A stretch of DNA of 64,000 nt from JALORV01 sp963712485 (GTDB lineage: Bacteria > Pseudomonadota > Gammaproteobacteria > Burkholderiales > Burkholderiaceae_F), in assembly GCA_963712485.1 (NCBI GenBank), contig CAVQID010000019.1:62001-126000 (forward strand), given 5' to 3'. Below, in pieces: positions 56,932 to 64,000 of the stretch. The translations under genes and the position numbers were made by a program. The notes below the pieces were generated by a model. The model did not search any database, had not been told where the DNA came from, and saw only the letters and a program-made list of their open reading frames with translations. The first letter of the stretch is position 1; the number at the start of each line of letters is the position of its first letter.

Positions 56932-58665
56932 ATGCCCGTGCCCCTGTGCACCATGCTTCGATCACCTGCAAATTCTCGCGTGACGCTGACGGCTCTGGCC
57001 GTGCTAGCAGCAGCCGTTGGCCTGCTCGGCTGGCCGGCCGAGGCAGCGGCGCTGATGCGCGGCTTCGGTCCGCAGCCGGACTCCCGCGAGCGCCTGCTGC
57101 TTGCAGCGCTCAGCGGCGGTTCCTTGGGGCTCGCACTCGGCCTGCTGATGTACGAGCTGCGTGCGCGCGGAATTTCGATCGCATTGCGACGTCTGACCGA
57201 CCTCGCGGCGAGCATGGACGGTCGTTTCCCGGACGACGCGCCGCGCGGCAAGATCAAGCGGGAACTCGAGCGGCTGTCCGATGAGGTGCTGTTCAGCGTG
57301 CGCCGCATGACCAAGGAACGCCGCGAGTTCGACAACCAGGCGACCGCCTGGCAGGCGATGTTCGCCGCCACGCTCGACGCGATGTTCGTCCTCGACGGCA
57401 GCGGCAAGCTCAAGGAACTCAACCCCGCTGCCGAAAGGCAGTTCAAGATCAACGCGGCCGAGGCGACCGGCAAGCACCTTGCCGATCTGCTGTTCCCGCT
57501 GCCGCAGCGGATGCTCGACCATGCCGCGTTCATGCAGGACATCGCAGCGGGGAAGGCTGTCGGCCGCCGGCAGGAACTGATCGTGCACTGCGGGCAGCGG
57601 CAGTTTCCGGTCGAATTCGCGATGGCGGAATTCCGCGTCGGCGAGGAACTGGGCCTCATCGTCACCGCGCGCGACATCTCGGCGCAGCGCCAGACGCGGT
57701 CCGATCTGAAGCGCGTGCGCGAGCAGGCCGATCGCCTGCAGGCGCGGCTGCGCAACGAACTTGCGTCACGCCGGCCGGGACGCGCAGGGCCGGAAGCGCT
57801 CGTGCTGGCGGATGCCGCAGTGGTCGCTCCGGTCGGTGGCACACCGTTCACGCTGGAAGACGCGTGTGGCGATGTCATTCGACGGCTGGTCGTGAAGGCC
57901 GAGCGCAAGGGCCTCGGCTTCCGTTACGAGGACACCGAGGTGCAGGGCATGGGGCTCATCGGTGATGCCTCGCGGCTGCGCGCGGTCGCCTCCGAACTGA
58001 TCGAAAGCGTGATCCGCCAGGCGACCAGGGGCGAGATCATCGTGCACTTTTCCGCCATGTCGACGGACGAGCGCAGCATCGAACTCGTGGTCGGCGTAAC
58101 CGCCACGGGCATGACTGACGAGCAGAGCGCTCATGTGGGCCGGCCGGTCATCATCCTGCCGAAGCTGAGCAGCCGCTCGAAATCGCGCGCGATTCCTGAT
58201 CCACATCAGCGCGCAGTCGACGTGGCCGGTGTCGAGACGCAGGTCGTCACGACGAGCGACCGCGGAGCGGTGTTCAAGGCACGCATGCACTACGCCGTCG
58301 ACCTGTCGCGCGTGGCGATCGATCTGGGTGCACTGGCGGGCGTCTCGCCTCCCGCCGACGATGCGTCGAGTGACGACCCGCAACTGCTCGCTGAATTCGC
58401 GCGCGCGGCCGCGCGGCTGCGCCACAACGCCGACAAGGGCAACCTCGCTGCGCTCTGGGCACAGGCGCACCGCCTGAAGGAAATCTGGCTGCCGCGCGCC
58501 CCGTTGTCTGAGGCCGGCCTGGTCAGCGCCCTGGCGCACACCGCGCGCGGGGGCGACGGCGCCAACGCGCGCATGCTGGCGCGACGGCTGGCGGAAGCAC
58601 TCGATGTCACCGTGCGCCAGAACATGAGCGCGCCAGATGTCGAGCTCGAGGAAACGCTCGCCTGA
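56932..58665 (+). CDS. Membrane PAS protein with a degenerate kinase domain and an Hpt domain
   Basis: A 577-residue protein that looks like a sensor kinase which has lost its kinase. Two membrane helices (about 20-45 and 57-75) precede a PAS domain (about 135-245, with ATLDAMFVLDGSGKLKELNP and ELGLIVTARDISAQR). A short coil follows without the phospho-accepting His box. The next part resembles a histidine-kinase ATPase domain (GDASRLRAVASELIESVIRQ at about 344), but the N-box Asn is missing. At the C-terminus AHRLKEIWLPRAPLSEAGLV looks like an Hpt domain, with His513 as possible phosphate acceptor. The start may instead be the ATG at 56953. No response regulator lies beside it. Confidence 0.75.
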   Translation: MPVPLCTMLRSPANSRVTLTALAVLAAAVGLLGWPAEAAALMRGFGPQPDSRERLLLAALSGGSLGLALGLLMYELRARGISIALRRLTDLAASMDGRFPDDAPRGKIKRELERLSDEVLFSVRRMTKERREFDNQATAWQAMFAATLDAMFVLDGSGKLKELNPAAERQFKINAAEATGKHLADLLFPLPQRMLDHAAFMQDIAAGKAVGRRQELIVHCGQRQFPVEFAMAEFRVGEELGLIVTARDISAQRQTRSDLKRVREQADRLQARLRNELASRRPGRAGPEALVLADAAVVAPVGGTPFTLEDACGDVIRRLVVKAERKGLGFRYEDTEVQGMGLIGDASRLRAVASELIESVIRQATRGEIIVHFSAMSTDERSIELVVGVTATGMTDEQSAHVGRPVIILPKLSSRSKSRAIPDPHQRAVDVAGVETQVVTTSDRGAVFKARMHYAVDLSRVAIDLGALAGVSPPADDASSDDPQLLAEFARAAARLRHNADKGNLAALWAQAHRLKEIWLPRAPLSEAGLVSALAHTARGGDGANARMLARRLAEALDVTVRQNMSAPDVELEETLA

Positions 58666-58764
58666 TCGACGCTCGTCGAAGCCGTGCTGTGACGCACGCT
58701 AACATTGCGCGCTTCGTCGCCGCACGACCCACCACGGTCGGCTGGCGTCCCCCGCCGGAACCCC

Positions 58765-59301
58765 ATGCCACGGCTTGCCTTCTCTGGGATCGTCGCGCTA
58801 CTGCTTGCTGCCTGCAGTGTCTTCGGGCCGCCGGCGATCCACCTGACGCGCAGCGATATCGCGGAGCGTGCGTTCATCGACCGCAAAAGCACGGACTTCC
58901 GGCGGATCTTCAAGGGGTTGGAGGCACTCAACATCAGCGGGCCGGAGGTCGGCTTCCAGATCGTGGCGCAGCGCGTGGAACTGGCGTGGAGCGCAAAGCT
59001 GACCGATGGTCCGATGGGCATACCGTTGTCGCTCGCCGTTTCGATTTCGGGCGCGCCCAGGCTGAACGCGCAGCGCAATGGCATCGACCTCACGGATACG
59101 CGCATCGAGGAAGTGCACCTGCCGGCGCTGCCGTTCTTCAATCTCGACATGAAGAAGCTCAATGCGAGTGGCGACTCGCTCGGAACCATCCCGCTGCTGC
59201 AGTTCCGCCCCGAGGAGCTGAATCGCGACGGTGTCGTCTACCAGGCCACGGGCCTGTCGCTGGGCACCTTCGGCCTGCGCGTCGACCTCGAACCAAAATA
59301 A
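58765..59301 (+). CDS. DUF1439 (YceB-like) lipoprotein
   Basis: A 178-residue envelope lipoprotein. The signal MPRLAFSGIVALLLAAC ends in the lipobox LAAC (Cys17). Sequence such as IHLTRSDIAERAFIDRKSTD, RIEEVHLPALPFFNLDMKKL and LGTFGLRVDLEPK follows the DUF1439/YceB pattern, a small beta-rich lipid-binding-like fold of unknown role. The ATG is chosen so the lipobox is at the usual distance. It ends 15 bases before uppP. Confidence 0.8.
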   Translation: MPRLAFSGIVALLLAACSVFGPPAIHLTRSDIAERAFIDRKSTDFRRIFKGLEALNISGPEVGFQIVAQRVELAWSAKLTDGPMGIPLSLAVSISGAPRLNAQRNGIDLTDTRIEEVHLPALPFFNLDMKKLNASGDSLGTIPLLQFRPEELNRDGVVYQATGLSLGTFGLRVDLEPK

Positions 59302-59316
59302 GAACGGAGTCCGACC

Positions 59317-60174
59317 TTGGACCTGATTACGCTGGCCAAGGCGGCCATCCTCGGCATCGTCGAAGGCCTGACCGAGTTCCTGCCCATTTCTTCCACCGGG
59401 CATCTGATCGTCACCAGTTCGCTGCTGAAATTCCATGGCGAACAGGTCGCCACGTTCGAGATCGCGATCCAGACCGGCGCGATGTTCGCCGTGATCTGGG
59501 AATACCGCCGGCGCCTGATGGCCGCGGTCGCGGGCATCGCCTCGGAAGCCGTCGCGCAACGCTTCGTGATCAATGTCGCGGTCGCGTTCATGCCGGCGGT
59601 CGTGTTCGGGCTGCTGCTCGGCAAGGTGATCAAGGAGCATCTGTTTCACCCGGTGCCGGTCGCAGCGGCCTTCGTCGTCGGCGGCATCATCATCCTGTGG
59701 GCCGAGGCGCGCCACAAGCGGCTCTACGGCGAGCGCGACTTGCTGGGACAGCGCCATGCGCGGGTCGAGACGGTCGATGACATGACGCCTCTCGATGCGC
59801 TGAAGGTGGGACTGATGCAATGCATTGCGCTGATCCCGGGCACCAGCCGTTCGGGCGCAACCATCATCGGCGCAATGATCCTCGGCCTGTCGCGACGGGC
59901 TGCGACGGAGTTCAGCTTCTATCTGGCGATCCCGACGCTGATCGGGGCCGGGGCCTACTCGGTTTGGAAACAGCGCGAAGCGTTTGTCGCCGCCGACATG
60001 CCGGTCTTTGCGGTCGGCCTGTTCTTCGCCTTCATCTCGGCGCTGCTGTGCATACGCTGGCTGATCCGCTACATCTCGACGCACGATTTCACAGTGTTCG
60101 GCTGGTACCGGATCGCGTTCGGTGGAGTCATCCTCGTCACCGCCTGGCTGGGCTGGGTCGACTGGGCGCGCTGA
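59317..60174 (+). CDS. uppP: UppP (BacA), undecaprenyl-diphosphate phosphatase
   Basis: A 285-residue membrane enzyme that recycles undecaprenyl pyrophosphate for cell-wall synthesis and can confer bacitracin resistance. The two active-site loops are EGLTEFLPISSTGHLIVTSS and PGTSRSGATIIGAMILGLSR. It starts at a TTG with acggagt upstream (59304-59310); the protein then begins MDLITLAKAAILGIVEG, the usual UppP N-terminus. One base overlaps the next gene. Confidence 0.96.
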   Translation: MDLITLAKAAILGIVEGLTEFLPISSTGHLIVTSSLLKFHGEQVATFEIAIQTGAMFAVIWEYRRRLMAAVAGIASEAVAQRFVINVAVAFMPAVVFGLLLGKVIKEHLFHPVPVAAAFVVGGIIILWAEARHKRLYGERDLLGQRHARVETVDDMTPLDALKVGLMQCIALIPGTSRSGATIIGAMILGLSRRAATEFSFYLAIPTLIGAGAYSVWKQREAFVAADMPVFAVGLFFAFISALLCIRWLIRYISTHDFTVFGWYRIAFGGVILVTAWLGWVDWAR

Positions 60175-60887
60175 TGGATGCGATAACGACCTCCGCAATC
60201 GCCCGTCGGGTGGACGCCGCGCTGGCGATAGTCAGCGCGATCGTCATCGCCTACGGCGTGCTGGTTCTCGGCTGGTCGGTGTTCGTCGTGATGGCGCTCT
60301 TCTGGTTTGAGAACGTTGTGATCGGTGGATTCAACGTCTTGCGCATGCTGGTCAGCGGCGCGCGACTGGGGGTCGGCGGAATCGTCGGCGCGGTGTTCAT
60401 GTCGGCCTTCTTCACCGTGCACTATGGACTCTTCACGGCCGTTCACGGAGTCTTCGTCCTGATGCTGTTCGGCACGCCGGAACTCGGACGCGACGCAATG
60501 AACGGCGGGTTGAGCGGGCCGCTGATCCAGATGACGCTGCGCCTGTTCTCCCACAGTGAAGGCTGGCTCGCGATCCTGGCAATCATTGCGATGCATGCGG
60601 TGAACTTCGTGCAATGGGCCTTTGCGACGCGCGAACTGCCGACGCCACTGAAGGACCTGATGAGTGCGCCGTACGGCCGCATCGTCGTGTTGCACATCAC
60701 GCTGATCGCCGGTGGATTCCTGATCATGTCGGTGCACGAACCAGTGCTCGGCGTCCTGCTGTTGCTCGGGCTCAAGCTCGCCTACGACCTCGTCACGCTA
60801 AGGAACGCTCCACACAAGAGCGAAGAGCACAAGGCACAGGCGAGCGCCCGCCGACTTCTGCTGATCGGCCGGAGGAATCTGCCGTGA
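60174..60887 (+). CDS. DUF6498-like membrane protein
   Basis: A 237-residue inner-membrane protein with about six helices, including AIVSAIVIAYGVLVLGWSVF and ALLLLGLK-type segments. The motif ALFWFENVVIGGFNVLRMLV, an Asn/Glu-bearing helix, is characteristic of the DUF6498 group. Function unknown. Its ATG overlaps the uppP stop by one base, and its stop overlaps the GTG of the AAA ATPase, so these three genes are probably translated from one mRNA. The family assignment rests on that motif alone. Confidence 0.65.
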   Translation: MDAITTSAIARRVDAALAIVSAIVIAYGVLVLGWSVFVVMALFWFENVVIGGFNVLRMLVSGARLGVGGIVGAVFMSAFFTVHYGLFTAVHGVFVLMLFGTPELGRDAMNGGLSGPLIQMTLRLFSHSEGWLAILAIIAMHAVNFVQWAFATRELPTPLKDLMSAPYGRIVVLHITLIAGGFLIMSVHEPVLGVLLLLGLKLAYDLVTLRNAPHKSEEHKAQASARRLLLIGRRNLP

Positions 60888-62386
60888 ACCGCGATGACGA
60901 ATGCCAGGAACTGTGTGCGCTGCTGCGCTCCCGCTTCCCCATCATCCTGATCCAGTCGCACGAAGAACCACGCATCCTTGAGGTGCTGCAGAAGGCGGCC
61001 AATCTGGAAAACCAGGTCCTGATGACCTGGAGCATCACGAACGGCATCCGCCGCCATGGCCGCGAAGAAGCGATCTACCAGACCAACGACCTGCTCGACG
61101 CGCTGAAGCACATCGACAAGACACAGCAAAATGGCATCTACGTGTTGTGTGACGCGCATCCCGGATTCAAGGATCCGGTGGCGATGCGGCTGATCCGCGA
61201 GATTGCACTGTCGCACTATCGCAGCGCGCGGACGCTGGTATTCCTGAGTCCACGCCTCGGCGAAATGACGTCGGAACTGCTGCGATTGTCGGCGCATTTT
61301 CATCCACGCCTGCCGAATCGCGACGACATCCGCAAGCTGGTCGCCGAGGAAGCGCGCCGCTACGAGTCACAGTCCGGCGAAAAACCGCGCGGTGAACGCC
61401 AGGCGCTCGACATGCTGATCATGCATCTGCTCGGAATGGAACAGGACGACGTGCGCCGGCTGGTTCGACAGGCGTTGCGCGACGACGGCGCGATCAGCGC
61501 CGATGACGTGCGCCGCGTCCTCGCGACCAAGTACGAGGCCCTCGGCGGCGCAGGCACGCTCGCCTACGAGGAAAGCAAGGTCCGGTTCGACGACGTCGGC
61601 GGCCTCGCGCAACTCAAGCACTGGATCACGCTGCGGCGCAAGCCGTTCCTCGACAGTGGACAGGACATCGATCGTCCCAAGGGCATCGTGCTGCTCGGCG
61701 TTCAAGGCGGCGGCAAGAGCCTGGCCGCCCGCGCGGTCGCGGGGGAGTGGGGCGTGCCGCTGATGCGCATGGACTTCGGGGCGCTTTACAACAAGTACTA
61801 CGGCGAGACCGAACGCAACCTGCGCAATGCGTTTGTCGCCGCCGAAAGCATGTCGCCGTGCGTGCTGTGGATCGACGAGATCGAAAAAGGCATCTCGACC
61901 GACAGCGGCGAGGGCGACGGCGGCGTGTCGCGCCGTGTGCTCGGAACGCTGCTCACCTGGATGGCGGAACGCAAGGAACCCGTGTTCATGGTGGCAACGG
62001 CGAACGACATCTCGCAGTTGCCGCCGGAACTGGTACGTAAGGGCCGGTTCGACGAAATCTTCTTCGTCGACTTTCCAGGCCCCGCGGCCCGTGCACAGAT
62101 CGCACGAATTCACCTGAAGAAGCGCGGTCACGATCCGGCCGGGTTCGATGTCGACGGCTTCATACGCCTTTCGGAGGGCTTTTCCGGAGCGGAGATCGAG
62201 CAGGCCATCGTGTCGGCATCGTTCGAGGCACGTTCGCGCAACGAAGCGCTGGCGTCGGCCGATGTACTCGCCGAACTCGAGCGCACACGCCCGCTCAGTG
62301 TCGTGATGGCTGAAAGGATCGACGCTCTGCGCGATTGGGCCTCCGAGCGTGCGGTATACGCCGACGAGCCCGAGCCGGGCGGCTGA
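60884..62386 (+). CDS. Ycf46-like AAA+ ATPase
   Basis: A 500-residue AAA+ ATPase resembling the cyanobacterial/plastid Ycf46 group. The N-terminal part (about 1-215) contains LLRSRFPIILIQSHEEPRIL and lacks a working P-loop. The C-terminal AAA module has Walker A GVQGGGKSLAARAVA, Walker B CVLWIDEIEKG, sensor 1 VFMVATANDIS and arginine finger VRKGRFDEIFFVDFPG. YNKYYGETERNLRNAF forms the pore-loop region. Ycf46 is linked to bicarbonate uptake in cyanobacteria; its role in proteobacteria is unknown. GTG start overlapping the previous stop. Confidence 0.87.
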   Translation: MNRDDECQELCALLRSRFPIILIQSHEEPRILEVLQKAANLENQVLMTWSITNGIRRHGREEAIYQTNDLLDALKHIDKTQQNGIYVLCDAHPGFKDPVAMRLIREIALSHYRSARTLVFLSPRLGEMTSELLRLSAHFHPRLPNRDDIRKLVAEEARRYESQSGEKPRGERQALDMLIMHLLGMEQDDVRRLVRQALRDDGAISADDVRRVLATKYEALGGAGTLAYEESKVRFDDVGGLAQLKHWITLRRKPFLDSGQDIDRPKGIVLLGVQGGGKSLAARAVAGEWGVPLMRMDFGALYNKYYGETERNLRNAFVAAESMSPCVLWIDEIEKGISTDSGEGDGGVSRRVLGTLLTWMAERKEPVFMVATANDISQLPPELVRKGRFDEIFFVDFPGPAARAQIARIHLKKRGHDPAGFDVDGFIRLSEGFSGAEIEQAIVSASFEARSRNEALASADVLAELERTRPLSVVMAERIDALRDWASERAVYADEPEPGG

Positions 62387-62419
62387 CGCGCGAGTCGCAT
62401 GGCAGCGACCGGGCGAAGG

Positions 62420-62438
62420 GCCGGCGTCGGACGCCGGC
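62420..62438 (+). terminator. Hairpin after the AAA ATPase gene
   Basis: gccggcgt, loop cgg, acgccggc: a perfect 8-bp stem 34 bases after the ATPase stop, in the 106-base gap before the RuBisCO-like gene. There is no T run. Confidence 0.4.
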
Positions 62439-62492
62439 GCGAGTTCATCGGGCCCCAGAATCGACCGCTTGCCGGCCCGTAGAATTCCGCAG

Positions 62493-63605
62493 ATGAACGA
62501 CCAGGCGCTTCGGGTCACCTATCGGTTGCGTGCCGGCGGCGAGGCCGCCGCGCAGCGTGCGCAGGCGCTCGCGCTGGAACAGAGCATCGAGATGCCGCTC
62601 GCGGCCGTCGCCGATGCGCGCGTCCTGCGCGATGTGGTCGCCCGGGTCGATGGCCTCGATGCGCAACCGGACGGAACGACGCTCGCGCACCTCGCGCTGA
62701 GCGCAGAGAGCATCGCCGGCGATGCGGGCCAGCTGATGAACATGCTGTTCGGCAACAGCTCGCTGCTCGGCGACGTCGAAGTTGTCGCGGTCCAGGTGCC
62801 GGCTTCCCTCGCCGCACACTTCGGCGGACCGTCACTCGGCATCGAAGGGGTCCGTGAGCTCACCCGCGCGCACGGTCGCGCGCTCACCTGCACGGCGCTG
62901 AAGCCGATCGGCTCGTCGGCGGCGGACCTGGCGCGCATGACCGGCATTTTTGCCGACGCCGGCATCGACATCATCAAGGACGATCACGGCTGGGCGGCAC
63001 ACGGGAAGGCGTCGTTCGAACAGCGGGTCGCTGCGTGCCAGCGCGAAGTCGATCGCGCAAATCGCGGCCGGACGGGGCGGACGCTCTATGCGCCGGCGCT
63101 CTCAGGCGATGCCGATGCGATGCGCGAACAACTCCACTTTGCGCAGGGCCACGGCATCAGCATGGCGTTGTTGACGCCGATGCTTGCCGGTCTTTCGAAC
63201 TTCAGCGCACTGCGGCGCGAGTTCCCGACGATCGCATTGCTGGCGCACCCCGCACTGGCCGGCAACCAGATCGCACCGGCCGCATTGCTGGGTACGCTGT
63301 TCCGCGTGTTTGGCGCGGATGCCGTCATCTTCCCGAACCACGGCGGGCGCTTCAGCTATTCGGCGACGACCTGCGAGGCGATCGCAACGCGGCTGCGCGA
63401 ACCGCGGGCGGGGCTGCGACCAGCGCTGCCGGTGCCGGCCGGCGGCATGTCGGTGGAGCGCGTACCCGAAATCGTCGCGGACTATGGCCTCGATGCGGTA
63501 CTGCTGATCGGCGGCAACCTGCTGATGGCCCGCGACGAGCTTCCGGCGCGCAGCCGGGCGTTCGTCGATGCGGTGGCGGCGGCGAGCATCGAGGTGGCGA
63601 CATGA
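62493..63605 (+). CDS. RuBisCO-like protein (form IV)
   Basis: A 370-residue protein with the RuBisCO large-subunit barrel, too short for a true large chain (about 475). The loop TALKPIGSS keeps the Lys equivalent to K175 (Lys137), but the following K177 is Ile. DIIKDDHG keeps the carbamylated Lys (Lys162) and Asp164, while the metal ligand E204 is His165. LAHPALAG lacks the phosphate-binding Arg, and PAGGMSVERV replaces the SGG loop. It therefore cannot fix CO2 by the normal route. Some form IV proteins act as enolase-type isomerases or in apiose catabolism. It is coupled by ATGA to a cupin gene. tagaat ends seven bases before the ATG. Confidence 0.88.
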   Translation: MNDQALRVTYRLRAGGEAAAQRAQALALEQSIEMPLAAVADARVLRDVVARVDGLDAQPDGTTLAHLALSAESIAGDAGQLMNMLFGNSSLLGDVEVVAVQVPASLAAHFGGPSLGIEGVRELTRAHGRALTCTALKPIGSSAADLARMTGIFADAGIDIIKDDHGWAAHGKASFEQRVAACQREVDRANRGRTGRTLYAPALSGDADAMREQLHFAQGHGISMALLTPMLAGLSNFSALRREFPTIALLAHPALAGNQIAPAALLGTLFRVFGADAVIFPNHGGRFSYSATTCEAIATRLREPRAGLRPALPVPAGGMSVERVPEIVADYGLDAVLLIGGNLLMARDELPARSRAFVDAVAAASIEVAT

Positions 63606-64000
63606 GCAGCGTGCGGCGCTTCCAGCCCGAAGCGTCTGGCGAGTTTCGCTGGGACCGTGTCGAACTGCTGCGCTACAAGGAAGAGGGCAGCGCGCCTTTC
63701 AAGGACATCACGCGCCAGGTGCTGTTCTCGCCGCCCGACCAGGCGACCGAACTGCGCTATTTCGAGATCGCGCCCGGTGGCTACTCCACACTGGAACGGC
63801 ACCGGCACACGCACGCAGTGCTGATCCTGCGTGGCTGCGGCACGGTCCGCATCGGCACGGAAACCGAGCCGATCGGTGAACGCGATCTCGTCACGATCGA
63901 TCCGCTGGTGTGGCATCAGTTTCACGCTGCCGCAGGCAGCGCGTTGGGCTTCCTCTGCCTCGTCGCTAAGGATCGAGATCGGCCGCAACTCCCGGGTGCG
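63602..64000 (+). CDS. Cupin-domain protein (3' end outside window)
   Basis: A single-domain cupin, cut off by the window end after 133 codons. Cupin motif 1 is GYSTLERHRHTHAVLILRG (metal His residues in RHRHTH), and motif 2 is DPLVWHQFHAAAG. Such small cupins act as isomerases, dioxygenases or sensors. The ATG overlaps the stop of the RuBisCO-like gene, so the pair is probably one functional unit acting on the same sugar-derived or enol substrate; this is inference. The C-terminus shown (RDRPQLPGA) may be close to the real end. Confidence 0.85.
   Translation, partial: MSSVRRFQPEASGEFRWDRVELLRYKEEGSAPFKDITRQVLFSPPDQATELRYFEIAPGGYSTLERHRHTHAVLILRGCGTVRIGTETEPIGERDLVTIDPLVWHQFHAAAGSALGFLCLVAKDRDRPQLPGA

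Overview
This window is a stretch of a high-GC chromosome from a Gram-negative proteobacterium, most likely a betaproteobacterium of the Burkholderiales type. The evidence is a complete Tol-Pal envelope system, TonB/ExbB/ExbD with TonB-dependent receptors, and a phenylacetate (paa) operon carrying a TetR-type PaaR and linked liv-type ABC transporter genes. A thiC with a TPP riboswitch and a fused LivM-LivG protein fit as well. I see no rRNA, tRNA, insertion sequence, phage or CRISPR array. Genes are packed tightly with many 4-base ATGA overlaps.

Layout. 1-4.7 kb: the end of ruvB, then tonB-exbB-exbD-exbD and a TPR gene. 4.8-6.3 kb: an orphan SoxX-like cytochrome c and two tiny single-helix proteins around a gene-free gap. 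6.3-19 kb, minus strand: two paralogous TonB-dependent receptors downstream of a Yej/Dpp-type peptide ABC transporter (binding protein, two permeases, double ATPase). 19.1-24.4 kb: ybgC-tolQRAB-pal-cpoB. 24.5-29.2 kb: a TsuA/YeeE thiosulfate permease, then a metallo-beta-lactamase-fold protein, a flavin monooxygenase and a DUF2783 protein, then paaY. 29.5-32.8 kb: a Kef-like antiporter, a YbdK-type carboxylate-amine ligase and a gamma-glutamyl hydrolase. 32.8-49.6 kb: paaN facing away from paaGHIKABCDE-paaR-paaJ, followed by livK-livH-livMG-livF. 49.7-53.1 kb: a Nei/Fpg glycosylase, the TPP riboswitch with thiC, and yceH. 53.3-56.9 kb: macA-macB-type exporter genes. 56.9-64 kb: a PAS/degenerate-kinase/Hpt protein, a DUF1439 lipoprotein, uppP, a DUF6498-like membrane protein, a Ycf46-like AAA ATPase, a RuBisCO-like protein and a truncated cupin gene.

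How they work together. The paa genes activate phenylacetate (PaaK), epoxidise the ring (PaaABCE with PaaD), isomerise it (PaaG), open and oxidise it (PaaN) and finish beta-oxidation (PaaH, PaaJ). PaaI and PaaY hydrolyse stalled CoA esters. A promoter with a palindromic operator lies before paaG and fits PaaR control. The liv genes probably import an aromatic acid or amino acid for this operon. The Tol genes form one envelope unit, and the TonB genes power the receptors.

Two cautions and one highlight. About 18 genes in total are broken by single-base indels, nearly all +1 insertions, in genes that must work (tolR, thiC, paaC). These look like assembly errors, so the genes are annotated across the shifts. 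The least explained structure is a family of roughly 90-110 bp intergenic repeats (four copies) that fold into a long hairpin whose arms differ in sequence but keep pairing. Other points of interest are a RuBisCO-like/cupin gene pair, a histidine-kinase relic with an Hpt domain, and an MBL-fold protein missing part of its metal site.
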